From an uncultured Flavobacteriales bacterium (GTDB taxonomy: Bacteria > Bacteroidota > Bacteroidia > Flavobacteriales > JBLHRE01), in contig CAKZPI010000001.1 of NCBI GenBank assembly GCA_937139155.1, forward strand, positions 1-64,000: a stretch of 64,000 nt of DNA. Direction: 5' to 3'. Both the position numbers and the translations under genes were made by a program. The number at the start of each line of letters is the position of its first letter. The first letter of the stretch is position 1. The notes under the pieces were generated by a model that did no database searches, was not told the DNA's origin, and saw only the letters and a program-made list of their open reading frames with translations. Shown here piece after piece: positions 44,301 to 53,123 of the stretch.

Positions 44301-46353
44301 CAACCGAAGCGGCTCCATCAAGTTGAACTTGATTCCCGCAAACGTCCTGATCCAATCCTGCATCTGAAACGGGTTGCTCGGTATACTGAATAACTACAGT
44401 GTCAGTATCAGAACACATATTATTGGTTTCAATCCAATAAACCTCGAACGACCCATAGCTGGGGGCGGTTGCGGAAGAAGTTGGTGAAATTGAGTTTGAG
44501 AATACAATCCCTGCATTTGATTGCCATTGTCCGTTCCCAATGCTTGGTACCGCATTCAATCCAATGGTTAATCCACAAATGGTATCGTTAGGGCCCGCAT
44601 TTGCTACGGGTTGTTCAGTATTGGTTAAGGTGTAGGAGAAGCTTGCAGTACAACCGTTGTCATCGGTTACATCCAAATCAATGGTTCCTTGGCTGAGGTT
44701 TTGGGCAATGGGGCCCGTTTGACCATCTGACCAATCATAGGTATAAGGCGGTGTTCCTCCTGTAATACCTGGGTCTACGGAGCCTATTCCCGCACCACAT
44801 TCATCGTCTTGAATGGTTGGATTATCCGTTAGGTCGGCCGGTTGGGCTACGTCAAATTGAAAATCCTTAGAACATCCAATATCATCGGTTATCGTTAAAA
44901 AGTAAGTTCCAAAACCAATTCCAGATAGGTCTTCCGTAGTTACAGCCCCTCCGAGTGTTCCTCCCGTCCATGAAAAGGTAAAGGGAGCTTCTCCAACGGT
45001 AGTTGTTATATCAATGGCTCCATCCATTCCACCGGAACAAGTCACATCTGTTATTACTTCAGTAACGTCAGGTAGCGGGTAAATGGTAATGGTGTCTAAA
45101 AAATATTCAAGACAGCCACTGGTATGTTCAACAGTTTGAAGAACATATTTTTCTCCCGGGGTTGAGTAAGTTACATTGTGTGGGCCAGCTCCAGTTGCAG
45201 TTGCTGGGGTTGCTCCTTTTCCGAAATCGTAAGAAATGTTAAGTCCGAATGAAGAAGTATCTGTAAAAGTAATGGTAGGGTTGGTAATACAAGTTGAATT
45301 TGTATTAACGTCAAATCCTGCAACGGGGCCTTGAAACTCTCCGGTACCGCCCCAGTCAAGAATAAAACCATTCCCACCGCTTGAGAAATTATTGATGATC
45401 AAGCCGTACATCATGCCGGGGGTTTGATCAATGAAACGAACGTAATTGTCATCTCCTGCATAACAGCCTACGGGCTCAATTAAGTCTACAGATGCCATGT
45501 TCAACCCGGTTGGACCCATACAAGGACTAGGGGTTCCACTATCTCCAGATCCACAACAACGAATTGCATTGGTTGCATTAATATCTCCGCAGTTCTTATT
45601 GGGCATTTCGTAAATCACGAAATCCAAATCATCGTCTGGATCGGTAGGGATAATATCAAGGGTAATGGTACCATTGTCAGCAGCAATCCAGGTAAACCAA
45701 ACGGAATTATCTTCAATTGGGCCTGGTAAACCAAGGTCTAGGCAAGTACCAGCAATTTCACGTCCATCTGCTCCAAAGCCAGTAAGGTTAACAAAGGATA
45801 TGGTTTCTTTATTACAAAGGGGGGCGGCATTTATGCAGTCTGCCTGTGGAAATACGGGCGGGAAATAATTATCTACACAAAGTTGAAAGGTTCCTGTATT
45901 ATTATTAAACCCGTCTACCCGAATTAAATAAGAATCTCCAATATTCAAGGAGCCTTCATAAAGGGCAACAGAATTTGAAGCTGTGTTTTCACATTGTAAT
46001 TGATTGAAAACTCCACCAGCACAAGCATTGGTGTAAAGGGCTACTTCAGGTCGATTCAAGGTTCCTGCGCCACCAACATTTCCATTTACCGTTATGGTTA
46101 TTGCGGGGGCAACTGCTGTAAATTCAAACCAAACATCGTTTCCTGAATTGGTCCAACATCCTGGTGTGGCCAAAGGACTAGGCGTTGCGTCAACGTTTGT
46201 ATAAGCTCCGTTGGGTGAACACCAGTTGGTTACGTCATTCAAAGTTATGGCTCCCGCACATTCATCATTAAGAGGTGCTTGCGCAAATGCGGAGGAAATT
46301 AAACTAATAACAAGAGTGAGAACCAGTAGAATTTTTCGGTCTACGTGAGCCAT
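41335..46353 (-). CDS. Giant surface protein: PPC-like domains, SprB repeats, 11 Ig-like repeats, PKD, CHU_C sorting domain
   Basis: 1672 residues. In order: signal peptide (ending S-A-F-A-Q); two carbohydrate-binding/PPC-like domains (APLNDECAGAITL..., then PQADCINAAPLC...VWFTWIAAD); a PKD-like segment; two SprB-type repeats ('DVTCSGGMDGAIDI', 'DDECGAGIGSVDPGITGGTPPYTYDWSDG'); eleven ~83-residue Ig-like repeats (41866-44610); a PKD domain (W-H-W-D-F-G-D-G-D-T-S); and a type B sorting domain (F-V-P-N-A-F-T-P-N-G-D-G-V-N-D, ending S-V-I-L-V-R). The design is that of T9SS-exported adhesins such as SprB relatives; adhesion or gliding is inferred. It matches the gene at 48423-52976 domain for domain in its C-terminal two thirds. 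Own terminator. Confidence 0.9.
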   Translation of the reverse strand: MAHVDRKILLVLTLVISLISSAFAQAPLNDECAGAITLNDVTNWCSPNGAYTNVDATPSPLATPGCWTNSGNDVWFEFTAVAPAITITVNGNVGGAGTLNRPEVALYTNACAGGVFNQLQCENTASNSVALYEGSLNIGDSYLIRVDGFNNNTGTFQLCVDNYFPPVFPQADCINAAPLCNKETISFVNLTGFGADGREIAGTCLDLGLPGPIEDNSVWFTWIAADNGTITLDIIPTDPDDDLDFVIYEMPNKNCGDINATNAIRCCGSGDSGTPSPCMGPTGLNMASVDLIEPVGCYAGDDNYVRFIDQTPGMMYGLIINNFSSGGNGFILDWGGTGEFQGPVAGFDVNTNSTCITNPTITFTDTSSFGLNISYDFGKGATPATATGAGPHNVTYSTPGEKYVLQTVEHTSGCLEYFLDTITIYPLPDVTEVITDVTCSGGMDGAIDITTTVGEAPFTFSWTGGTLGGAVTTEDLSGIGFGTYFLTITDDIGCSKDFQFDVAQPADLTDNPTIQDDECGAGIGSVDPGITGGTPPYTYDWSDGQTGPIAQNLSQGTIDLDVTDDNGCTASFSYTLTNTEQPVANAGPNDTICGLTIGLNAVPSIGNGQWQSNAGIVFSNSISPTSSATAPSYGSFEVYWIETNNMCSDTDTVVIQYTEQPVSDAGLDQDVCGNQVQLDGAASVGSGTWTDNTGGLISYIPDANNHQVFIQYNGLPAGGDTVEFYWTETNGDCVDEDTAVVRFYDLPPPEAGQGGDVCGLSFNLDATPTVGTGTWSAQDTSGNPVSITFSPDPNTPNATATATVYQPVVFYWTVDQGVCNSSDTTLVNFLITPTADAGGDDTTCVLNYSLSANPSIGTGTWTSSDAGATFSPDANDPNATATVTGYGNVDFYLTEVNGICSDEDTVNVEFFSVPAFDAGNDTSVCSMFAALNGSTPGATGTGTWYALDTNGTPQALIFSNANDPNSSVDVSGVGYDTYDLVWSIQYSSCTVEDTVRINFFQQPIANAGNNDTICGLSYTLNANRSLPNGVGSGIWSSTTSGVVFANDTLPNSGVSVPNYGPVTFTWIENNGTCADTASVEIVFVQSPTAQAGADTAFCGFLGNISAQPSVGSGTWSSSNPNIVFTAPNAPNTGIDASAAGYGNYTIYWSEVNEICSDLDSMVIDFFQQPVSDPGTDSTICGQSFNLFANPSLPTGVGQGTWSSSDPGISFGNANDPNSSVTYTGYGPVSLQWKEENGVCSDSSTIQITFVEEPVANAGSNQNLCTLSGSLNAVPSVGTGTWSASDPNIVFGNVNSANTTIDATAAGYGTYTVYWVESNGNCTDSASISMGFFEQPNANAGQDSTVCGLNLNLYATPSVGTGTWSIVSGSGNLSNPNSPNSGLTASSYGSITLAWQETNGPCSDQDQIVIDFLQPANANAGPDAEICGLQINMNATGPVGTGTWTGPSGAIISNPNSPTTQVDVAGLGYGVYGFVWEDVNGQCTDQDSVYITFYDDPQPYFDCVDDEIVIYTTQPTYNFQGMTDRGNQWHWDFGDGDTSNLQNPSHTYEYLGKYNVVLTVTDQFGCTGTFSCELELKDDLRAFVPNAFTPNGDGVNDEFLVKIIGHREGSFEMSIYDRWGKLMFQTDNPKDGWNGKVLETGEEAANGVYSVMVKYRSYGERVLDHHGSVILVR
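41866..44610 (-). repeat. Eleven tandem Ig-like coding repeats (~250 bp each)
   Basis: 2745 bases encode 11 modules of ~83 residues. Each starts near [AVI]-x-x-[AP]-G-x-[DN]-x-x-[VIL]-C-G, has a G-[ST]-G-x-W-[ST]-S core, an Asn/Pro-rich F-x-N-x-x-x-P-N stretch, then Y-G-x-[YV]-x-[LV]-x-W-x-E-x-N-G-x-C-x-D-x-D, and ends F-x-x-x-P. Repeat 5 and repeats 6 and 8 carry small insertions. Confidence 0.88.
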
Positions 46354-46442
46354 GGGGTAGGGGTATTAGATTTAACTTGCAATATACTACAAACTAACAA
46401 ACCTCATGAAAATGTCTGTCCAGAATATTACACCTTCAAAAC

Positions 46443-48329
46443 CTAGTGCAATAGGGTAATTGAGCCCCCAGTTTTAAGAACCTCTCCGTTCTCAAGCTCG
46501 ATGATTACTCGGTAGGCATAAACTCCTTCGGTCATTCTAAGGCCGGACTGATGGTGATTTCCATCCCAACCCATTAGCGGGTCATAGCTCTCGAAAACCA
46601 TTTTCCCCCATCGATCAAATATTCGCATTGAAAATTCTCCCTGGGGTTCGCTTCCGCGGAAGGTGACTTTAAATTCATCGTTTCGGCCATCTCCATTTGG
46701 GCGAAAGGCATTTGGAATGAAAATGTCAGCCTCATAAACCCGAACCGATCGGTAGTAAAAATCAGCACAGCCTTCTTCGTTTTCAACCACCAAGGTGACC
46801 AAAAAATTACCTGTAGATGAAAACCTATGTGTGGGATTTAATTCCGTGCTTATGGTTCCATCATTGAAGTCCCAATAATGAGAATTACCCCCAGTACCTA
46901 AAAAGGTGAAATTTACGCTCGAGTTTAATATTGAAACCGAGTCACGATCAAGGTCAAAATAGGCATCTGGCCTGGGTGTATGGGGGAAATAGACATCAAA
47001 AAACTTAGAACATCCGTTTGTATCAACCACCGTTAATGAATAGTACCCGCTATCAAGCTGGTTCAATTCTGGCACCGAATCTCCGGTGTTCCAAATAAAA
47101 TCTAGGTTTCCTGAACCTCCGAAAGCCGCTGCATGAATGTAGCCATTGTTCTTATCACAGATCTCTTTTTGATAATCAATGATAAGGCTAATGGAGTCTG
47201 GTTGGGTGATTATGATGGTGTCAGAAAAGCTGCATTTATCTGGCCATTTGGTAGATAAATAGTAGGTTCCAGCCTTAAGCCCGTTTACATTGAAGGGGGC
47301 ATTTTGACTGAAAAGTCTCCCTACGGTATCCCCTTTTGTATTGGTTAAAAAATAATCCAATGAGATGTCATTGGTGGTGGGGGTAACCTTCACTTCACTA
47401 TGGCTGCCTCCATAACAAAGGGCATTGGTCCAGCTTACGTCTACATCAAGCTGGGTAAGGTGAATGGTGTCGCCATATTCATTGCTTCGGCAATCATTAA
47501 CACTAACCACCATGCTTAAAGAGGAGTCCAGGTTAACTTGAAAAGTATTGCCGGTGTTCAACAGGTTTCCATTCAAGTCTTTCCACTCAATATCTCCTGA
47601 GCTGACGGTTCCATCCGGACTAAATCTATAGGCATCATTGGTGGTGGTCCAAGTTGTGCCATTTCTACCTGGCACCACAAAAGCATTTGCTCCATTGGGT
47701 CCGTGTAAACCTTGAACTGAGGTTCCGTTGGCCCATGCACACGGGGGTTTGTCTTGAATAAAATTATCAATGATAAACCCGTTCTCATGCAATACAATTT
47801 GAAAGGTTCCCTTGTCTGAAGTGCAGCTGAATAATGGGATTTCAAAATAGGAAATCACGAGCTTCCTATTTGGCTTGGTGCCGATGGTTTCGTACCGAAT
47901 CTCTCCGCCGTCTGAAGGTTTCCAGTCTTGCCACGGGGCCATTATGCAGTTCTTAGGAACTTGGGGGGAAGGGTTTGGAATGGTGGTGGTTAAATAGGCC
48001 GTTGGTTGATTTGGAGAGAATGAAACCCAGCCATTGGAACCAATGTAAAATTCAGAAAAAGTATTCCCGAAAAAGCAAAAATCGAAACCAATCTGAAAGG
48101 GGCCTTGGTGATCATCATCTCCCAATGCAACTAGAGTGCCCGTAAAGGATTCCGGATTGAAAGGAATAGGGCTTACTGAGTATGAATTTGTGGTTATTAA
48201 ACCGGAGGTATTTACCTCAAGAGATTTAGTGAAATTACCACAAAAAACGGTATCGTTCCCAAGTTGAATCTGGGTCCATCCTAGTAGTGGCGTTAAGATG
48301 GACAGAGCAATGATAATTCTTTTTAACAA
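46443..48329 (-). CDS. Secreted PKD/SprB-like protein with CHU_C sorting domain, TTG start
   Basis: 628 residues. The start is TTG at 48327-48329: it opens a clean signal peptide (M-L-K-R-I-I-I-A-L-S-I-L...G-W-T-Q) and there is no ATG or GTG in frame before the upstream stop. The N-terminal ~200 residues resemble nidogen-like extracellular domains ('DDDHQGPFQIGFDFCFFGNTFSEFYIGSNGWVSFS', 'NCIMAPWQDW'). SprB-like repeats follow ('ALCYGGSHSEVKV', 'GYIHAAAFGGSGNLDFIWNTGDSVPELNQLDSGYYSLTVVD'), then a PKD domain (H-Y-W-D-F-N-D-G-T-I-S) and a type B sorting domain (F-I-P-N-A-F-R-P-N-G-D-G-R-N-D, ending S-I-T-L-L-H). Its own promoter box lies ~20 bases upstream. Confidence 0.88.
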   Translation of the reverse strand: MLKRIIIALSILTPLLGWTQIQLGNDTVFCGNFTKSLEVNTSGLITTNSYSVSPIPFNPESFTGTLVALGDDDHQGPFQIGFDFCFFGNTFSEFYIGSNGWVSFSPNQPTAYLTTTIPNPSPQVPKNCIMAPWQDWKPSDGGEIRYETIGTKPNRKLVISYFEIPLFSCTSDKGTFQIVLHENGFIIDNFIQDKPPCAWANGTSVQGLHGPNGANAFVVPGRNGTTWTTTNDAYRFSPDGTVSSGDIEWKDLNGNLLNTGNTFQVNLDSSLSMVVSVNDCRSNEYGDTIHLTQLDVDVSWTNALCYGGSHSEVKVTPTTNDISLDYFLTNTKGDTVGRLFSQNAPFNVNGLKAGTYYLSTKWPDKCSFSDTIIITQPDSISLIIDYQKEICDKNNGYIHAAAFGGSGNLDFIWNTGDSVPELNQLDSGYYSLTVVDTNGCSKFFDVYFPHTPRPDAYFDLDRDSVSILNSSVNFTFLGTGGNSHYWDFNDGTISTELNPTHRFSSTGNFLVTLVVENEEGCADFYYRSVRVYEADIFIPNAFRPNGDGRNDEFKVTFRGSEPQGEFSMRIFDRWGKMVFESYDPLMGWDGNHHQSGLRMTEGVYAYRVIIELENGEVLKTGGSITLLH

Positions 48330-48349
48330 AGGTAAAGGCGTCTTTGGTG

Positions 48350-48357
48350 CAAAGGTA
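48350..48357 (-). promoter_or_regulatory. -7 promoter box TACCTTTG of the PKD/CHU_C gene (second copy overlaps the start codon)
   Basis: Minus-strand TACCTTTG lies 20 bases before the TTG start. An identical TACCTTTG occurs at 48327-48334, so that its last three bases are the TTG start codon itself. The upstream copy gives a leader of about 15 bases. Confidence 0.5.
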
Positions 48358-48422
48358 CATCGAATTAATTACCTTATGCAAGCAGTGTATTTATGACTTT
48401 CGTTAGGCTATGGTTTTTGAAT

Positions 48423-51400
48423 TTATCGAACCAAAATGGCGGTTCCTCGGTGGTCACCCTTTTTCCCGTCAAGGTGCTCATACCGTATATATACAGCATA
48501 AACATCGGGTTTCGCCGGACTTCCATCAGGCATGGTTCCATCCCACCATTCTCCTTCAACATCCGTAGAGAAAACTCTTTTCCCCCAACGATCATAAATG
48601 TCCATTGAAAGTGAGCCTATACGGTGGCCCAAAACAACTGCTCCGAATTTATCATTCACCTTGTCTCCGTTCGGAGAGAATGCATTTGGTACAAATAATC
48701 TTAGGTCATCTTTTACTTCAATCAAGCATTCGGCAACTCCTGTACATCCAAATTGATCTGTAACGGTCAGGGTCACCTTGAAAACTCCTAAATCATAATA
48801 CCTATGCTCAGGACTTTGTTGGGTAGAGCTTGTGCCATCGCCAAAGTCCCATTGCCATTGAATGGCCCGATTTGAATTGTCTTGAAACTGATAAACAGGG
48901 TTGGTGGCGTAAAGAACTGAATCCGGACAATTGAAATCGGCGAGGGGATTGTCGTAAAATATTAATTCCAGGCTGTCTGTTGAGGAACAAGGCCCATTGG
49001 TTTCGGTCCAATAAAGCATATATGAACCATAAGTATTATTGCCAGCATTCACTGTGGTGATGGGCGAGCTTGGGTTTAAGAAAATAATTCCATCCGGACT
49101 ATACCATTTTCCTTGTCCAACGGAAGCGACTCCTTCCAAATTTGCGCTAAGTCCGCATACTTCAATATTTGGTCCTGCCTCAGCTTGTGGAATTTCATGA
49201 AAGGTGATTGAGACTTCATCAAAGTCTGTACATGCCCCATTGGTGGTTGTCCATCTAAGGTTAAAGTTCCCGTAACCCGTTGGATTGAAGATTGAATTTG
49301 GGTCATTTGGATCGCTAAAGACCCCAGTGCCACTAGTTATCGTCCAAGTTCCGGAACCTGCAGCAAGGCTAGCATTAAGCGAAATGGTGTTTCCACAAAG
49401 GCTAGAGTCGGGCCCAGCATTGGGTTGAGTTGGCTCAAAAAATTCAATTTGGATGCTGTCTTTATCGGAACAAATTCCGTTTACTTCTAACCAAGAAACC
49501 CAATACGAACCATATGCGTTTGCTGAGATTGTGGTTTGTGCTGAGGTAGGATTTCCAAAACTAATTTGACTTGAGTTGGAAGACCAGGATCCATTTCCAA
49601 CCGATGGATTGGCAGAAATTTGTCCCAATAATCCACAGAAGTCAAGATTGGTGCCTGGGTCTGAAACCGGTTGTTGTAAGAACACAATTTGCACGGTATC
49701 TGAATCCGTACATGGCCCATTTGTCTCGGTCCAAACAAGATCATAAGCCCCATACGTATTGGTTGAAATAATGGTATTTGCTTGGGTGGGTTGAGCAATG
49801 GTTATTCCACCTTGTAGGCTAGACCAAACCCCATTCCCTACAGAGGGGTTGGCATAAAGCTGAAGAGAATTCCCGCAAAGCGTGGTATCAATTCCGGCCA
49901 TGGAAATTGGTTGTTCAAAAAAGCTTACCTCCAGGGTGTCTGAATCAGTGCATATGCCATTTGTATCATGACGAACAAGGGTATAGGTTCCGTAACCAAG
50001 ACCTGTAGCGTCTACTTGAGTTTGATACCCAGATTTATTAGAAAACACCATTCCCATAGGTCCTTCCCATGATCCAGATCCAGAGGTGGTTTGGGCTTGA
50101 AGGGTGGTGACTAGCCCGCATAAATTTTGATCTGCCCCAGCATTTGAAATGGGGGCATCTAAGAAGGTGATTTGAACCAAACTAGTATCTCTACAAAGCG
50201 AATTACTTTCCTCGTAACCAAGAGTATACGTACCTGGACCAACGGCTGTGGCCTGGGTATTTGCAAGGTTTGGGTTGGCAAAACTCACGTTCCCGTCTGG
50301 GCTAAACCATTGAATAAAGCTTCCATTCACCGATGGGGTGGCCATTAAATTATAGGTCAAACCACAAATTGAATCTGTGGTTAAACCAGGGTTTGCCTGA
50401 GGTTCCTCGAAGAAGCAATGCTCTGCCGTATCCGCAACTATACAATAGGGGTATGTTATCTCCCAAACGAATTCATAACAACCAAATGGGCGCATTCCTA
50501 AACTTACTTGGGCATTCGGGCTTGAAGCCGAAGGGGTGTAATTGAAGTTTACCGGAGTTCCATTGCTTGAATACGCTTGCCAGGTACCCGTTGAATTTGG
50601 TCCGGGTTGGCTTCCTGTTAAAAGGATGGATCCCGTACAAGTGGAATCATCAATACCTGCGGAATATGCAGGAACTTGAAAAAAGTGAATGGGTACCGTA
50701 TCGGAATCTACACAGCCTGAATTGTCCTCAGTCCAAATGAAATCATAGTCTCCAAAATTAGGAACGGTGGCCAAAGCGTTCGGGTCGTTTGGGTTTGAGA
50801 AAGTTGCATTGGGTGGAAGGGAGGTCCAGGTTCCTGCACCATAGCTTGGTTGAGCCTGTAGGCTGTAGTTTAAGGCGCAAGTTGTATCTATGCTTCCGGC
50901 GAAAGCAACAGGTTGATCAATGAAACACACCAATACATCGTCGGAGGTGGTGCAATATCCGTAATCAATGTTCCAAGTAAACCGTGCACAATTGGAATTT
51001 GAAATGCTTACGCAAGTTGATGCACTGTTGGCATCTTGAAAAACAGCGGAGGGGTCATTGCTGGTCCAGTAACCCGTGGCACCACTAGGAATGGCAGATC
51101 CAGTAAGGCAATAGGTTAATCCACACACTGAATCATTTGAGCCGGCATTAACGGGAGGCAAGTCGTAAAAAGTGATGGTAACGGTATCTCGGTCTACACA
51201 ACCATTATTATCTTCTTTCCATTCCATGGTGTATGATCCACCAGAAATCACAGAAGCGAAGGACCCGGGATCATTGGGGTTTGTGAATGCTACCCCCGGG
51301 GTCAAGGCCGTCCATGTTCCTTGTCCAACACTTGGGTTGGCTAGCATTTGATAATATAGCTGGCAAATATCTGAATCTTGTCCCGCGTCAGCATCTGGAT

Positions 51401-52976
51401 TTTCAAAAAGGGTTATGGTAACCTGGTCAGTTACCGAACAGCCATTGATAGACTCAGTCCAGTCTAATACAAAGGTTCCTGAAAAAGGAACGGTAACCGT
51501 GGCATTTGGGTCTGAGACATTTGAGAAAACCACTCCCGGAATGGATGAGAACCATTGTCCTGTACCCCCAGAAAGACTTGCCTGGAGGTTATAAGTTAAT
51601 CCGCAAACTTGGTCGTCAGGGCCTGCGTCAGGAAAGGGTTGATTCTGATTTATAAGGGTGAAATACATGGTGGTATCACATCCATTCGCATCCGTTACGG
51701 TGACATTATAATTACCCGCGCAAAGGTTCGACCTGTTGGGGTTAGAGTTTCCGTCGTTCCACTGGTAAGAAAAAGGGGAGGTTCCTCCTGAAACATTGGT
51801 GTTAATGCTTCCAACACATTTATTGCAATCGTCGTTTTGAATATTCGGATTGGCCGAGAAGGGAGGAGGATTTTGGAGGTTTACACTTGCCGTAGCACAA
51901 CCTTGATTAATGGTTACCGTATAATTTCCAGCGGGTAAATTTTGAATTTGGTCTGAATTCACCCCTGTTTTGGTACGAATGATGTTTCCATTGGCGTCTT
52001 CCCAAGTAAAATCAAAGGGAGGTGTTCCTCCACTAGGGTTTCCTTGAATGGTTCCATTGGTCCCACCTGGGCAGGTTGGAGGATTGGCTACTAGGGTAAC
52101 ATTCATCGGGTCAACCAAGAAGCTTACTGACCCAGGCACAGCCACATTACCACATTGATCTTCTACAAAACCACTTCCTCCAACCAGCTTAAGTTGAAAA
52201 ACCCCGGTACTTTGAATAACTGGGGTGAAAGTAATGGTGAAGTCGTCTTCCGCATTAGCCCCCGCTGCGCAATTGGCTCCGGTTATACTGGTTAATGTAT
52301 AGGGCCCTCCTGGACCCGTAATCTGGAAATCGGCTAAATCTACGGTATTACAAAGTACGTCTTCATTGAATGAGAAGGAAAGGGTGTTGTCACCGCATTT
52401 GGGATTGCTGTTTAGGGCCAAGCCTTGAATTGCCGGAGGGTTCGGGTCAAAAATCTGGGCTGAGGAGGCTGAGAAATCAAGGGTGTACCCAAAATTTGAA
52501 CCCGAGAAATTACTTACGTTGAGCACGAAGGTTTCTCCAGCTGCTACCGGAATACAAGGTTCGTTTTGTCCTCCTGCATTTCCATTGGCCCCAGTAGGTC
52601 CGGGCGTCAAATCATAGTTACAAGATACCTCTAAGCTTGGGTCGCTATAAATATCCTGACAGTCGGCATTTGTCAAATCATAAACCGCCCAATCATAATC
52701 ATCCGCCCCGTTGTTTGGCGAAATGGTGAAACAAAGCAACCCGCCTGTTTGTACAGTAAAGGTATACCAAACATCGTTTTCTTCTCCAGAGCCTAAACAA
52801 GAATTAGCACCGTTGATTTCGTTGGGGTAGTTTCCTTCTCCTTGATAAGAGTTTTGCTGGTTGTAAATATCCTGGCATACCGGAATAGCTCCCAAACAAT
52901 CCTGCTCTGTAGGTACTTGAGCAAAAATTGATTGGGAAAGGAAAAAAAATAGGCTTAAAAGAAGTGTATTCTTCAT
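48423..52976 (-). CDS. Giant surface protein: SprB-like repeats, 11 Ig-like repeats, PKD, CHU_C sorting domain
   Basis: 1517 residues from the Met at 52976 (the frame is open 11 codons further, but the signal peptide MKNTLLLSLFFFLSQSIFAQ begins here). Order: an N-terminal ~150-residue domain (E-Q-D-C-L-G-A-I-P-V-C-Q, 'ENDVWYTFTVQTGGLLCFTISP'); a region with 'NPKCGDNTLSFSFNEDVLC' like Ig/bacterial adhesion modules; SprB-like repeats ('PPTCPGGTNGTIQGNPSGGTPPFDFTW', 'DDCNKCVGSINTNVSGGTSPFSYQWNDG'); eleven ~82-residue Ig repeats (48945-51638); PKD (W-Q-W-D-F-G-D-G-T-S-S); and a type B domain (F-V-P-N-A-F-S-P-N-G-D-K-V-N-D, ending T-A-I-L-V-R). Paralogue of the gene at 41335-46353. A TACCTTTA (one off consensus) lies upstream at 52993-53000. 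Confidence 0.9.
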   Translation of the reverse strand: MKNTLLLSLFFFLSQSIFAQVPTEQDCLGAIPVCQDIYNQQNSYQGEGNYPNEINGANSCLGSGEENDVWYTFTVQTGGLLCFTISPNNGADDYDWAVYDLTNADCQDIYSDPSLEVSCNYDLTPGPTGANGNAGGQNEPCIPVAAGETFVLNVSNFSGSNFGYTLDFSASSAQIFDPNPPAIQGLALNSNPKCGDNTLSFSFNEDVLCNTVDLADFQITGPGGPYTLTSITGANCAAGANAEDDFTITFTPVIQSTGVFQLKLVGGSGFVEDQCGNVAVPGSVSFLVDPMNVTLVANPPTCPGGTNGTIQGNPSGGTPPFDFTWEDANGNIIRTKTGVNSDQIQNLPAGNYTVTINQGCATASVNLQNPPPFSANPNIQNDDCNKCVGSINTNVSGGTSPFSYQWNDGNSNPNRSNLCAGNYNVTVTDANGCDTTMYFTLINQNQPFPDAGPDDQVCGLTYNLQASLSGGTGQWFSSIPGVVFSNVSDPNATVTVPFSGTFVLDWTESINGCSVTDQVTITLFENPDADAGQDSDICQLYYQMLANPSVGQGTWTALTPGVAFTNPNDPGSFASVISGGSYTMEWKEDNNGCVDRDTVTITFYDLPPVNAGSNDSVCGLTYCLTGSAIPSGATGYWTSNDPSAVFQDANSASTCVSISNSNCARFTWNIDYGYCTTSDDVLVCFIDQPVAFAGSIDTTCALNYSLQAQPSYGAGTWTSLPPNATFSNPNDPNALATVPNFGDYDFIWTEDNSGCVDSDTVPIHFFQVPAYSAGIDDSTCTGSILLTGSQPGPNSTGTWQAYSSNGTPVNFNYTPSASSPNAQVSLGMRPFGCYEFVWEITYPYCIVADTAEHCFFEEPQANPGLTTDSICGLTYNLMATPSVNGSFIQWFSPDGNVSFANPNLANTQATAVGPGTYTLGYEESNSLCRDTSLVQITFLDAPISNAGADQNLCGLVTTLQAQTTSGSGSWEGPMGMVFSNKSGYQTQVDATGLGYGTYTLVRHDTNGICTDSDTLEVSFFEQPISMAGIDTTLCGNSLQLYANPSVGNGVWSSLQGGITIAQPTQANTIISTNTYGAYDLVWTETNGPCTDSDTVQIVFLQQPVSDPGTNLDFCGLLGQISANPSVGNGSWSSNSSQISFGNPTSAQTTISANAYGSYWVSWLEVNGICSDKDSIQIEFFEPTQPNAGPDSSLCGNTISLNASLAAGSGTWTITSGTGVFSDPNDPNSIFNPTGYGNFNLRWTTTNGACTDFDEVSITFHEIPQAEAGPNIEVCGLSANLEGVASVGQGKWYSPDGIIFLNPSSPITTVNAGNNTYGSYMLYWTETNGPCSSTDSLELIFYDNPLADFNCPDSVLYATNPVYQFQDNSNRAIQWQWDFGDGTSSTQQSPEHRYYDLGVFKVTLTVTDQFGCTGVAECLIEVKDDLRLFVPNAFSPNGDKVNDKFGAVVLGHRIGSLSMDIYDRWGKRVFSTDVEGEWWDGTMPDGSPAKPDVYAVYIRYEHLDGKKGDHRGTAILVR
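48945..51638 (-). repeat. Eleven tandem Ig-like coding repeats (~245 bp each)
   Basis: 2694 bases encode 11 modules of ~82 residues of the same kind as in the 1672-residue protein, with paired cysteines. Repeats 3, 4 and 5 match repeats 3, 4 and 5 of that protein better than their own neighbours; repeat 5 has the same W-Q/Y-A...N-G-T-P insertion in both. Confidence 0.88.
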
Positions 52977-53071
52977 ATTGGCAAACGATGTGTAAAGGTA
53001 CAAAATCAATGAAGACTAGAGGGTTCCCTTTCAAATTCCTTCTTAGGCTGTGAAGATGCGCTGGGAATTCT

Positions 53072-53079
53072 TAAATTTG
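53072..53079 (+). promoter_or_regulatory. -7 promoter box TAAATTTG of mdh
   Basis: TAAATTTG matches TAnnTTTG and ends 44 bases before the mdh ATG. Confidence 0.5.
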
Positions 53080-53123
53080 CCAGCCCAAAATCAGAGATAA
53101 TCAATAATTTAAAATAAACTCAG

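Noticed and set aside
38124..51638. Tandem repeats as a CRISPR array or mobile-element repeats
   Set aside because: The repeats are ~240-250 bp, in frame, degenerate at DNA level and conserved at protein level: they are protein domain repeats.
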